A stretch of 64,000 nucleotides of DNA from Halogranum rubrum (GTDB lineage: Archaea; Halobacteriota; Halobacteria; Halobacteriales; Haloferacaceae). The stretch lies in assembly GCF_900114455.1 (NCBI RefSeq), contig NZ_FOTC01000001.1:395048-459047 (forward strand). The letters are read 5' to 3'. The notes under the pieces are model-generated. The model worked only from the letters and a program-made list of their open reading frames with translations, had not been told where the DNA came from and ran no database searches. Made by a program: the position numbers and the translations under genes. Positions 9,959-18,924 of the stretch are shown one piece after another. Position 1 is the first letter of the stretch. The number at the start of each line of letters is the position of its first letter.

Positions 9959-10084
9959 CTGTCCCACAGGAAATAGTCTGGAAATATTGATTGTTTGTGG
10001 CGGGCTGTTCATATTTGTTCTAGTTATACAAATGGCGAAGTAATCCGCATCCACCGCTCATAATAGAGAGTCCCAAGAAATTGG

Positions 10085-10114
10085 AGTTACAACACTAGTG
10101 GTGGCAAATATTGC
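10085..10114 (+). repeat. 30-base direct repeat, copy B (5' of glmU)
   Basis: AGTTACAA at the left end, ACTAGT in the centre, TATTGC at the right end; 26 of 30 bases match 6791-6820 in the same orientation. Confidence 0.6.
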
Positions 10115-10433
10115 ACATTCAGAATCTACGTGTTTGTGTAGTCTCTCCAAATATAGTTGTTCTGGAGGATACATTGACCTCTACTCAGAATGCGGAGTTG
10201 GGGATAGGGTCGTCGACGCCGAATCGGCGATTGAGGGTATTGATCTGAGCGGGGCGGTCGTCGGCGCAGACACGAAACTGTGACAGCACTAGGTACTCTC
10301 TTTTCAGAGTCTCGAAAACAGGTAGTGCAAGAAGACAGAACTCAGATTCATGACTAGAGAATCAAGAGTGCGAGGATTGGGTGTACTCCTACACCACTAG
10401 TGCTATCGACGACTCGAAACTCCTGCAACGAGG

Positions 10434-11366
10434 TTACTGAACCGGAGCCAGTTCCTCATGTTTGTGCTCGACGAGAGCCTTGAGACCCTCCTCAAGTGAG
10501 AGCGTCGGCTCGTAGCCCAATCCTGTGCGAGCTTTCGAAAGATCAGCGAGGCTGCGGTCGATATCTCCTGTTCGGCCTTCAGTGTGAACGATTTCAGAGT
10601 CAGAGTCAGTTACGTCGCGAATCGTCTCTGCTAGCTCACGAATGCTTACCTCGCTCCCAGTACCAACGTTGTACGCCTCACCGACGTGCTCTGTGGTTGC
10701 GGCTTTCAGGTTTGCCTGCACGACATCGTCAATGTGGACGAAATCACGAGTTTGAGAGCCATCTCCGTGAACCGTAATCGGCTCGTTGTTGAGTGCTTGT
10801 TTGAGGAAGATACTGATTACACCACTGTAGTCACCAGCTGTCTGTCGAGGTCCATAGATGTTGAAATAGCGGAGGGGGACTGCTTCGACGTCGTAGAGGT
10901 TACTGTAGACTCGAGCATGGTGATCCAGACACATCTTGTCGATACCATACGGGGACGATGGTTTCTTCGATTCCGATTCGGGTGTCGGGATCTCTTCGGC
11001 ATCGCCGTAAATCGCTGTGCTGGAGGCGAGCACAATCCGAGCGTCGACGTCCCGTGCATACTCCAAGGCGTTAATTGTCCCAGTGACGTTGACTGCATTC
11101 GAACGCTCGGGTTCTTCGATAGATTGAGGGACGCTGACGAGTGCCGCCTCGTGGAAAATGATGTCTGCAGGAGGACACTGGTCGAATGCATTCGCGTTCC
11201 GAATATCGTCGTCGATTACGGTAACCTCATTAGGGAGGTTCGAACGCTTTCCAGTTGAGAAATTATCCAGAACGTAGACATCGTTTTGCTCAACAAGTGC
11301 ATCCGCGAGGTGACTTCCCACGAAGCCGGCACCACCAGTAATGAGCACTGTTTTGCCGTGTATCAT
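10434..11366 (-). CDS. NAD-dependent UDP-sugar 4-epimerase (GalE-like, extended SDR)
   Basis: 310 residues. The NAD-binding motif TGGAGFVGSHLA is at residues 10-21, LDNFSTGKR follows, and the catalytic site is SSTAIYG with YGIDK (Tyr-x3-Lys near 142-146). It is an extended SDR that interconverts UDP-hexose epimers or makes a UDP-sugar donor for glycan assembly. The start is supported by the TATA box 11394-11400, about 30 bases upstream. It is transcribed away from the GT2 gene 11560-12876, with which it shares the upstream region. UDP-glucose versus UDP-GlcNAc/uronate specificity cannot be settled here. Confidence 0.92.
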   Translation of the reverse strand: MIHGKTVLITGGAGFVGSHLADALVEQNDVYVLDNFSTGKRSNLPNEVTVIDDDIRNANAFDQCPPADIIFHEAALVSVPQSIEEPERSNAVNVTGTINALEYARDVDARIVLASSTAIYGDAEEIPTPESESKKPSSPYGIDKMCLDHHARVYSNLYDVEAVPLRYFNIYGPRQTAGDYSGVISIFLKQALNNEPITVHGDGSQTRDFVHIDDVVQANLKAATTEHVGEAYNVGTGSEVSIRELAETIRDVTDSDSEIVHTEGRTGDIDRSLADLSKARTGLGYEPTLSLEEGLKALVEHKHEELAPVQ

Positions 11367-11393
11367 GTTAGGATATAGTCACTGATGAGAACA

Positions 11394-11400
11394 TATATAA
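11394..11400 (-). promoter_or_regulatory. TATA box of the galE-like gene
   Basis: TTATATA on the minus strand, centred about 30 bases from the ATG at 11366; it indicates a leaderless or near-leaderless transcript. Confidence 0.5.
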
Positions 11401-11529
11401 CCTCGGATTTAAGAGATATTCGGCACCGAACAGAACAGTTCCATGAGAGAATAATGGTTATTTCCTCGTATTCAGCAGTCGTGGTACGGGCATTCGTCTT
11501 GTGGCTTCGAACTGTCCATCAAGAAAATG

Positions 11530-11535
11530 TTTTAT
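11530..11535 (+). promoter_or_regulatory. TATA-like box that selects the GT2 start
   Basis: TTTTAT centred 27 bases before ATG 11560. It lies inside the longer ORF that begins at 11527, so a leaderless mRNA would start translation at 11560. Confidence 0.5.
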
Positions 11536-11559
11536 CGGTCGAACAAGTTGGGCCAACTA

Positions 11560-12876
11560 ATGGAACGGGTGATGAGCTTGGAACGTTCACAATCACAACA
11601 GGAGGTGGTAGAAAACCCTGCAATCGGTATCGTCGCAACCGAATCGAACAGCGATGTCATTGCTCGCACGATTCTGCGGGCACGAGAACACGCACAGCAA
11701 GTATTCGTCGCCCACGACGGCGATACCGATCTCGAGGCGGTACAGTTCGCCGAACAGCTTGATGCGAATATTGTTCGACCACACGAACCAGGGATTGGTT
11801 CGGACGAGTTTCGAGCAGAACTTGCGGCGGGTGCACGTGCACATTCACATCCTGGAATTATCCTTGCACCAGCGAACGGTGAACGAGTCGATTTCGAGCG
11901 AAGCCTTGAGAAACTCGACGAGGACACCTTCGCAGTTGATGCAACCCTCGAGTCATCGTACGACTCCGACGATGGCGTCTCATCAACGCTCGTCGCGATC
12001 CCGGCATATAACGAGGGCAAGGCGATTGCCGATGTCGTGACGACGGCAAAGCAGTACGCTACTGAAGTTGTTGTCGTCGACGACGCGAGTTCAGATGGTA
12101 CCGCAGAGCGAGCACGTGAGGCTGGAGCGACGATTATCCAACACGCAGACAATCGTGGCTATGGCGGCGCGCTCAAAACTTCGTTTAATGCCGCGGAGCG
12201 TCGTAACGCAAGCCACCTCGTGATCCTTGATGGAGACGGACAGCACGACGGACACGATATTCCCAAACTCGTCGAGACCCAACAGGAGACGGGTGCAGAG
12301 GTTGTTATCGGCAGTAGATTTGCAGAGGGCTCAGAGACGGAGATTCCCCTGTATCGACGCTTTGGTCTCTGGGTCGTTAATCAGTTGACCAATCTGAGTA
12401 TGGGTGTTGTTCGACCTCGCTCTCGTGTCGCTGATACACAGAGCGGGTTTCGAGCCTACAACCGCGATGCGATTAACTCGCTGGCAGCAGACGAGACTGT
12501 CGGTGATCACATGAGCGCCAGTACGGATATCCTCTATCACGCTCATAATCATAACTACGAGATTGAGGAAGTGGGGACGACGATTTCCTACGACGTCGAG
12601 GATGCGAGTACGCATAACCCGATCTCGCACGGGCTTTCGCTAGTCGGGAACATCCTCAAGACGATTGAGCATGAACGACCAGTTACTGTCTTGGGTATTC
12701 CGGGGTTCATCAGCTCGTTCGTCGGGTTGGGATTCGGATATGCAACCTTCTCAAACTACATTAACACGGGCATCTTCCCACTGGGTCTTGCGGTTACTGC
12801 GAGTTTCTTCACCTTGGTTGGGATCTTCGCTTGCTTCACCGCAATTATTCTTCATTCGCTGAACACTCATCTGTAA
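11560..12876 (+). CDS. GT2-family glycosyltransferase (dolichyl-phosphate sugar synthase type) with an extra N-terminal domain
   Basis: 438 residues from ATG 11560. Residues about 10-125 form a separate alpha/beta domain not typical of the plain enzyme. The GT2 core follows, with VAIPAYNEGK, VVDDASSDGT and the metal-binding DGDGQHD motif, then IGSRF. Two hydrophobic helices end the protein, anchoring it in the membrane. The family transfers sugars from UDP- or GDP-donors to dolichyl phosphate or lipid carriers (AglD/AglJ-like role). An alternative ATG at 11527 would add 11 residues, but the TATA box at 11530-11535 argues for 11560. It lies beside two epimerases, in the glycan locus. Confidence 0.88.
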   Translation: MERVMSLERSQSQQEVVENPAIGIVATESNSDVIARTILRAREHAQQVFVAHDGDTDLEAVQFAEQLDANIVRPHEPGIGSDEFRAELAAGARAHSHPGIILAPANGERVDFERSLEKLDEDTFAVDATLESSYDSDDGVSSTLVAIPAYNEGKAIADVVTTAKQYATEVVVVDDASSDGTAERAREAGATIIQHADNRGYGGALKTSFNAAERRNASHLVILDGDGQHDGHDIPKLVETQQETGAEVVIGSRFAEGSETEIPLYRRFGLWVVNQLTNLSMGVVRPRSRVADTQSGFRAYNRDAINSLAADETVGDHMSASTDILYHAHNHNYEIEEVGTTISYDVEDASTHNPISHGLSLVGNILKTIEHERPVTVLGIPGFISSFVGLGFGYATFSNYINTGIFPLGLAVTASFFTLVGIFACFTAIILHSLNTHL

Positions 12877-13015
12877 GTCGTCGTTTGGTTTTCGTGATGG
12901 GTTGAACTGAATCTGAACTAAGCTGTCAGCGCCGCGTGTGCGAACTGTAATATGGACACGTCGTTGGCATAGTTGTCTTGTGAATGATTGTCGCTCGTGT
13001 AATTCATGGGACCAC

Positions 13016-13020
13016 TTTTA
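13016..13020 (+). promoter_or_regulatory. TATA-like box of the second epimerase gene
   Basis: TTTTA centred 28 bases before ATG 13046; it supports this start over a longer ORF beginning at 12938. Confidence 0.5.
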
Positions 13021-13045
13021 CCGGAGTAATCTGCTACATTCGTGT

Positions 13046-13966
13046 ATGCAAAACAGCCGCGTTCTTGTGACCGGTGGTGCCGGGTTCATCGGCTCGAATC
13101 TCGCGAATGCGCTTGCTGAACAGAATGATGTCATCGCTGTCGACGATGGCTATCTCGGAACGCCTGAGAATCTCGAAGAGAATGTGAGGTTTGTTGAGGC
13201 AAGCGTGCTTGAAGAGGACCTACCCACTGATGTTGACGTTGTGTTCCATCTTGCGGCGCTTTCCTCCTACGCAATGCATGAAGAAGATCCAACAAAAGGA
13301 GCTCGTGTGAATGTTGAAGGCTTCGTCAACACTGTTGATCAGGCTCGACAGGACGGATGTGACACGGTTGTGTACGCGACGACGTCGTCCATCTATGGGA
13401 ACCGGACTGAGCCCTCGCCAGAGTCCATGGATGTGAAAGCACGAACGGGCTACGAAGCGTCCAAGTTGGCTCGCGAACGCTATGGTGAATATTTCCACAA
13501 CCACTACGACATGTCGATGGCCGGGATGCGCTTTTTCTCGGTGTATCAGGGCTATGGTGGCGCTGAGGAACATAAAGGCGAATATGCGAACATCATCGCG
13601 CAGTTCGCAGATGACTTAGCGAATGGTGAGTCTCCGGAGATTTACGGTGATGGAACCCAGACACGGGACTTCACGCACGTCGACGACATTGTCCGTGGGT
13701 TAATTGCGGCTGCTGAGGAGGAGCTGAACGGCGTCTACAATCTCGGAACGGGCAACAGCTACGACTTCAATACGGTTGTTGAGCTGCTGAACGACGAACT
13801 TGGGACCGAAATTGAGCCAACACATATCGAGAACCCGATTCGAGACGATATCTACGTCCACGACACCATGGCCGATATCTCAAATATTACTGAGAAGACA
13901 GGGTGGGAACCACAGATTAGGTTTAAACAAGGAGTCGAAAGAGTCTGTCAGCAATATCAAACGTGA
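13046..13966 (+). CDS. NAD-dependent epimerase/dehydratase (extended SDR)
   Basis: 306 residues starting MQNSRVLVTGGAGFIGSNLA, so the dinucleotide-binding motif is at the extreme N-terminus as expected; the 36 upstream residues of the longer ORF are not conserved-looking. The active site is TTSSIYG with YEASK (Tyr-x3-Lys). Ser is present upstream of Tyr. The C-terminus has the nucleotide-sugar binding GDGTQTRDFTHVDD typical of UDP-sugar epimerases and dTDP/UDP-sugar dehydratases. It is convergent with the GT4 block on the other strand, with 17 bases between the stops. It probably supplies a nucleotide sugar. Confidence 0.9.
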   Translation: MQNSRVLVTGGAGFIGSNLANALAEQNDVIAVDDGYLGTPENLEENVRFVEASVLEEDLPTDVDVVFHLAALSSYAMHEEDPTKGARVNVEGFVNTVDQARQDGCDTVVYATTSSIYGNRTEPSPESMDVKARTGYEASKLARERYGEYFHNHYDMSMAGMRFFSVYQGYGGAEEHKGEYANIIAQFADDLANGESPEIYGDGTQTRDFTHVDDIVRGLIAAAEEELNGVYNLGTGNSYDFNTVVELLNDELGTEIEPTHIENPIRDDIYVHDTMADISNITEKTGWEPQIRFKQGVERVCQQYQT

Positions 13967-13983
13967 AATAATCTTCAAAATGG

Positions 13984-15099
13984 TCATATTTCGTCAGCTG
14001 TCCCGATAAACTCTCTAGACATCTGATGAATGTCCATAGGATTGTCTCCGTTGCTATTGTCATCTGTTGTGACAAGCTCTGAATTTATTATTCTTTGAAT
14101 AACTTCAGCTAACCTATCTGGGTCATCCGGTGGGACAACATTTTCTTCAGGAATGAGCATTTTACTTCCAGCCGCCGTTGTAGTAACCACTGGCAAGTTT
14201 CGAGACAGCGCTTCGTTTACTACAAGACCCCATGGTTCATGTCGAGACGGTAATATAAATAGATCCGATCTGTCGTAGTATTCCCATTTTTGATCACCCC
14301 GGACATAGCCTACAAACTTTATTTGTGGAACCAAAGCTGCCTGGTCTCGGAGTGTCTCATTGAGAGGACCGTCGCCAGCAATGAATAACTCAACTTCATT
14401 TTCTTCAAAGCTTCTAACAGCCTCAATTAGAGTACCGATTCCTTTTTCTTCAATAAATCTACCCACAAATAGAATAGTGGGTTTTTCGCTTGAAGGCTTA
14501 GGGTCCAACTTCTTCACCTTTGGATTTTCAGGTCCCAAGCACTCCCGGGGCATTACTTGTGGAGTTATACTAACCTTTTCGCTATTTATACCTCTTGCTC
14601 TTGTATATTCTTTGGCGAGTTCAGATAGACCCACTACCTTATCCGCTACCTGGAACAGTGTTTTCTCATATATGTTTATCATACTATCAAAGTGGAATTT
14701 AGAAACCATCTTACTTCTATTGCTTAGATTAGAGCTCCAGTCTGTATCTATTAATTCACTCCAAATAACTAGATTAGCGTCAGTAAGAAATATTATTGGA
14801 AGACTCATCAAATTGTTAATAATCATGTCTCTCCCCATATTTAATACAATTGTGTCATAATCTTTTTTCAGAAGATGATATGGTAGAGTATAATTAAAGA
14901 GAGCCCCAAAGAGCTCTATATTTGGTAAAAATGTTGCTGTATGGTTTTTAGGATCGTAGGTCGTGTCCCAGTCTCGCTCAGGAGAGGAACGCTGACAATA
15001 GTAGACATCTAAGGAAGCTTCCTCTCCAATCGCATCAAAGACGGGTGTGCGGTACGGTGCAACTAAGTTATGAACTAGCGCCACGGATTCTTCGGTCAT
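13984..15099 (-). CDS. GT4-family glycosyltransferase
   Basis: 371 residues with GT-B fold. The C-terminal domain has VGRFIEEKGIGTLIEA, FIAGDGP and the EX7E signature in SRHEPWGLVVNEAL (Glu-x7-Glu). The N-terminal half is the acceptor domain (LVAPYRTPVFD). It is last in a minus-strand block of five genes running from 20151. It is visibly AT-rich compared with glmS or galE, which suggests transfer from another source. Donor and acceptor unknown; a role in assembling an exported polysaccharide or N-glycan is inferred from neighbours. Confidence 0.9.
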   Translation of the reverse strand: MTEESVALVHNLVAPYRTPVFDAIGEEASLDVYYCQRSSPERDWDTTYDPKNHTATFLPNIELFGALFNYTLPYHLLKKDYDTIVLNMGRDMIINNLMSLPIIFLTDANLVIWSELIDTDWSSNLSNRSKMVSKFHFDSMINIYEKTLFQVADKVVGLSELAKEYTRARGINSEKVSITPQVMPRECLGPENPKVKKLDPKPSSEKPTILFVGRFIEEKGIGTLIEAVRSFEENEVELFIAGDGPLNETLRDQAALVPQIKFVGYVRGDQKWEYYDRSDLFILPSRHEPWGLVVNEALSRNLPVVTTTAAGSKMLIPEENVVPPDDPDRLAEVIQRIINSELVTTDDNSNGDNPMDIHQMSREFIGTADEI

Positions 15100-15107
15100 A
15101 TTTGTAT

Positions 15108-16448
15108 TTAGGCGTATCCAAGTTTTTCAAGTTGAGTCTTTACATCCTCACTCACCGACTCGTTTTCAGTTACGGTTCGGTGCTCAATCTGAGCGGCTGC
15201 CTTCCGGAGATACTGTTTTGGATTCTCTATTTTAGAGTTAGGTCCGGTTTGAATGTCTCCATCGCTTGATTCATAGATATAACCATTATTTTCTGTATAG
15301 AGCCCATATTTCCAGTTGGAAAGTTCATCTAGTTCGAGTTCGTCTATTCCTTGTTCAACAAATTGGTCTCGCATCCAAGGAGTGAATCCATGAAACTCGG
15401 TCAGAAATTCCTGTTTAGAATCTAATTCTAGAAGATTCCGTCCTCGAGAGTCAAGTTCGGTATCGGATAGTTCTCCGATAGTCTTATGAACGTCAAGAAT
15501 ACTCACAGGATGACTGATCTCTTTATTATCTGTATTAGGTCCCGAAACCACTAAAGGAATATGAGTAAGTTCCGGGAACAAGCCATAACAATGATCGTAG
15601 AGATCGTATTCACCAAGTAGCTCGCCGTGGTCTGACAGTGTCAATATAAAATCAAATTCGTCTTCAAGAAGCGAATAGAGGTTTCTGAATTCGTCTGATA
15701 GATAGCGAACTGAATCCCGGTATGCAGTTTGAACTTGTTGTTTGTTTGGTGGACTGCCCGTAGTTTTCGAAGGAATACGCCAAGGTTCTGTATTGACTTG
15801 TTCCTCTATTGTACGGTATTCTTCAGGTGGTCGATAAGGAACGTGTGCATCCATCAGGTTGATGAATACAAATGAAGGTGCTGTAAAGTCCTCATTTTTC
15901 AAGTACTGTTGTACCGTTCTTACACCCCCCTTGGAGTAGTCTTGGCGAAATTCCTGAAAACCAGTTTTTAATGACTCTAACGTTGAGACATCTGGCGAAA
16001 AGCACTCTTTAATAGCTTTTATATAAATTTCCCCCCGACTCCCGTTAACTTCTGACAAAAATTTTGTCCAGTTCACTGCGTTTGAATTTGGGAATTTAAG
16101 ATCGTCTGGAGATATATCAATATCAAACCCACGGCCCCAGCCACCCCATTGAGAAACGTTTAAATTTGCAGAATATTTGTGTGTGGAATATCCATTTGAA
16201 GAGAGTTCTTCTGCAAGTGTTGGCTCTTTACAATCTAATTGGACGGATTGGCTATGAACACCCACTTCGCTTGGATATTTACCAGTAAAAAGCGAGGCAT
16301 GGGCAGGGACAGTCCAGTGAGAGGTAGTATATGCGTTTTTGAACTTACATCCCGGAAGCCAATTAAAGTATTTTGTGAAAAAATCGTATCGAAGTGTATC
16401 CAATACTACTACTGCAATATTTGGTTTCCCGCTCATCATCTTGACCAT
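15108..16448 (-). CDS. Sulfatase-like alkaline-phosphatase-superfamily protein
   Basis: 446 residues. The N-terminus PNIAVVVLDTLRYDFF carries the first metal ligand Asp pair. The nucleophile region TSHWTVPAHASLFTG has Thr where true sulfatases have the formylglycine Cys/Ser of CxPxR, so a sulfatase reaction is unlikely. Phosphoethanolamine/phosphoglycerol transferase or phosphodiesterase chemistry is more plausible. SDHGE and HIPLVVSGP complete the metal site. No signal peptide or TM helix is apparent, so it may act in the cytoplasm on nucleotide- or lipid-linked glycans. Eight bases separate it from the GT4 gene downstream. It may decorate the glycan. Confidence 0.85.
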   Translation of the reverse strand: MVKMMSGKPNIAVVVLDTLRYDFFTKYFNWLPGCKFKNAYTTSHWTVPAHASLFTGKYPSEVGVHSQSVQLDCKEPTLAEELSSNGYSTHKYSANLNVSQWGGWGRGFDIDISPDDLKFPNSNAVNWTKFLSEVNGSRGEIYIKAIKECFSPDVSTLESLKTGFQEFRQDYSKGGVRTVQQYLKNEDFTAPSFVFINLMDAHVPYRPPEEYRTIEEQVNTEPWRIPSKTTGSPPNKQQVQTAYRDSVRYLSDEFRNLYSLLEDEFDFILTLSDHGELLGEYDLYDHCYGLFPELTHIPLVVSGPNTDNKEISHPVSILDVHKTIGELSDTELDSRGRNLLELDSKQEFLTEFHGFTPWMRDQFVEQGIDELELDELSNWKYGLYTENNGYIYESSDGDIQTGPNSKIENPKQYLRKAAAQIEHRTVTENESVSEDVKTQLEKLGYA

Positions 16449-16536
16449 CTGATATTCTTGTATAAAACTACTTTGCTTTTCTAAGAAGATATATAGTACT
16501 CTCCGTCAACTAAACAGTGCTATTCTATCGTAGGCT

Positions 16537-17739
16537 TCATCTCAGAATATCTTCGTAGATCGAGATTATCTCGTCGATATGATTGCTAATACAGTATGAC
16601 TTAGTTTCTTCTACCTGTGTTTGGATTTCGTCATAGGGGAGAGAGGCGGCCCGTTCAAGAGCACCTTGTAATGAATCAACATCATTTGGCGCAAATAGAA
16701 TTCCAGTCTCGCCATCAGTAATAAGTTCGGGTATGCCACCGATATTCGCACCAATTACAGGTGTACCGCGATTATAACTTTCATAAATAACCATCGGAGA
16801 ATTGTCGTACCACCGAGAAGGAACCACCGTGAAATGAGACGCAGCGTAGGCATCTTGGAGTTCTTCGTCATCAACGAACCCATGAAAAGTAATGCGTGGC
16901 TCATCGGATGCGAGGTCCTCAAGCTTAGATGATTCTGGACCCTTCCCGTAGATATTCAAATGAAGGTTTTCTAAAGAGGATTTCCGCACTGCCTTAATGA
17001 GAATATCAATTCCTTTCTGGTGAGTGTGTTGTCCAGCAAACATAAGCTGTAGTTGATCTGAATTGGAAGGTCGACTTGAGACTGAATCGGTAGATTTAGA
17101 CGAAATCCCTAGTGGTACACGAGAGCACGGAACAGTTGAATAAACTCCCTCTGAGTGATGTTTCTCAAGGACAAACTGAGAAGGAGACACTACATAATCA
17201 AGATGAGGCTCTACTAGTTGTCGGTAGATTTTCTGGTAGGGTTTCATTCCTATCCCTGGGTCCGAAATCTTTTCTCCATCAAAGAGATTCGTTCGCACAT
17301 GAAGAGCCTCGTAATCGTGTAGAGTGTGAACAACCGGGATCTCATGACTGGAGACTGCTGCAAATACTGATGGAGAAAGACCACTATGGTTATGTATGTG
17401 AACTATATCTGGGGATATCTGGCACAGTTTTTTCTTCACAAGTAGATATACATGAGGATTCCAGATGTCTACTACATGTTGGATTGGTTTCTTCCAAGCT
17501 GAAACAGATTGGTGTTCAATAGGGGAGTAAGCATTCAAAGGAGTAAATCGATAGACTGTTGCCCCACCAAGTTCGGATTCCTCAAAGGAAAAATAGGTTC
17601 CTCCACTAGAGGAGCGTGTAGTAATGACACTCACATCATGGCCTCGGTTGACAAGTTCGTTTACATCAGCTTTTGCATGCTTTTCAGCACCACCTACAAC
17701 TTCTGGAGGAAAGAGGTTTGAGATGACGCAGATGTCCAT
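16537..17739 (-). CDS. GT4-family glycosyltransferase with altered EX7E motif
   Basis: 400 residues. GGAEKHAK near residue 17 is the glycine-rich N-terminal loop of GT4 enzymes. The C-terminal half has FAGQHTHQKGIDILIKA and YGKGP. The EX7E position reads YDNSPMVIYE, with Asp in place of the first Glu; this substitution is seen in some active GT4 members, but activity is less certain. Its start directly abuts the stop of the upstream GT4 gene (TAA then ATG), so the two are translated from one mRNA. AT-rich. Donor and acceptor unknown. Confidence 0.9.
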   Translation of the reverse strand: MDICVISNLFPPEVVGGAEKHAKADVNELVNRGHDVSVITTRSSSGGTYFSFEESELGGATVYRFTPLNAYSPIEHQSVSAWKKPIQHVVDIWNPHVYLLVKKKLCQISPDIVHIHNHSGLSPSVFAAVSSHEIPVVHTLHDYEALHVRTNLFDGEKISDPGIGMKPYQKIYRQLVEPHLDYVVSPSQFVLEKHHSEGVYSTVPCSRVPLGISSKSTDSVSSRPSNSDQLQLMFAGQHTHQKGIDILIKAVRKSSLENLHLNIYGKGPESSKLEDLASDEPRITFHGFVDDEELQDAYAASHFTVVPSRWYDNSPMVIYESYNRGTPVIGANIGGIPELITDGETGILFAPNDVDSLQGALERAASLPYDEIQTQVEETKSYCISNHIDEIISIYEDILR

Positions 17740-18915
17740 TTATTTTGCCTCCTTCTCAACAAGATTTTGATAGACTTCTTCCATCTTTTTGCTTTGTCTC
17801 CTCCACGAGTAATTTTCAGCACAGAATGTGTGCCCTCTTTCATTAACCGAGCGTTGGTGATTAATAACGGATCGGATACCAGCTGCTAATGCTTCTGGGT
17901 CGTGACGATTAACGACTTCGCCTAAGTTAGCCGCACGAACATCATCGGCAACTCCAACAACATCAGTCGTAACTACTGGTGTCCCACAAGCAAGAGCTTC
18001 CAACAGAACTAACCCAAACCCTTCCTGATCAGAAGAGAGTGATGGAAGAGCAAAAACGTCTGACGAGCTATAAATTGCAGGCAGTTCCTCATCTGGGATG
18101 TAACCCTTGAAATTCACGCTATTCTCGATCCCCAATTTTGCAGCTATCTTTTCATATTTTGATCGTGCTTCGCCATCACCGCCAACTATTAATTGAACGC
18201 TCCGGCCATCATGTTCATTCAATAACTTTATTGCCTGAAGAAGAACGTCTAATCCTTTGTAATCGTGAGACCTATTTAACACACTCAAGAAGAAAATCGT
18301 TGGAGTATCGGGGTTAATCCCGTGAGAACGTTGCGACTCTTGAGATAGAGACTGGGGCTGAAATCGCTCAATATCCACTCCATTACCAACCACAGTTATC
18401 TTGTCCTTGTATTGACTCAGCTGTTTAGATGATTCAATATAATTTTCTTGTGTGATGATTATTTGATCCGCCGAACGTAGAGTTGCTCGGAGAACTGTAG
18501 AGTTGTATGCTTGGGATATGTAATCTGCAATTCCGTCGCCGATAATGTCGTTATGATAAGTTATTACCGTCGGCGTATTAGTGAGTTCACCAACTAGGGT
18601 AGAGATGTCCGCTGACCAGGGTGTAGGGAGGTGAGTATGGAGGATGTCTGCGTTTTTAACTTCCTGTAAAAGGGCAACTGGCAGCATAGGCGTTAGCTCC
18701 GTGTATGCAATCTGTCCGACGCTAGTCAGGCGTCGAGTAGTGATTCCACCGGGAAAATCATCGATATGTTCCTCACTCGGGTGATTAGGACAGACAACTT
18801 TAGATGTATGTCCCAATTCTGAAAGGCGTTTAGATAAGTCGTGGACATATGTTTCGACTCCTCCGGTATGGGGATAAAAACGACCAGGTGTCTGAATGAT
18901 TTTCATGGATGTCAC
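17740..18915 (-). CDS. GT4-family glycosyltransferase
   Basis: 391 residues. PHTGGVETYVHDL at the N-terminus and a complete EX7E motif (DQEGFGLVLLEALA) near residue 295. VGGDGEARSKYEKIA is the nucleotide-binding loop. It is the second gene of the minus-strand block, 9 bases after its upstream neighbour and directly abutting its downstream one. The family retains the configuration of the donor sugar. Predicted cytoplasmic or membrane-peripheral. Specificity unknown. Confidence 0.92.
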   Translation of the reverse strand: MTSMKIIQTPGRFYPHTGGVETYVHDLSKRLSELGHTSKVVCPNHPSEEHIDDFPGGITTRRLTSVGQIAYTELTPMLPVALLQEVKNADILHTHLPTPWSADISTLVGELTNTPTVITYHNDIIGDGIADYISQAYNSTVLRATLRSADQIIITQENYIESSKQLSQYKDKITVVGNGVDIERFQPQSLSQESQRSHGINPDTPTIFFLSVLNRSHDYKGLDVLLQAIKLLNEHDGRSVQLIVGGDGEARSKYEKIAAKLGIENSVNFKGYIPDEELPAIYSSSDVFALPSLSSDQEGFGLVLLEALACGTPVVTTDVVGVADDVRAANLGEVVNRHDPEALAAGIRSVINHQRSVNERGHTFCAENYSWRRQSKKMEEVYQNLVEKEAK

Positions 18916-18924
18916 ACCTTAGAA

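Larger units (their letters stand above)
9924..10433. other. 510-base intergenic region upstream of glmU
   Basis: No convincing gene: short ORFs here lack haloarchaeal codon bias. It contains the glmU promoter and the second copy of the 30-base repeat (10085-10114). A further CACTAGTGCT palindrome-like string occurs near 10398. The length is large for a simple promoter, so it may contain upstream regulation. Confidence 0.4.
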
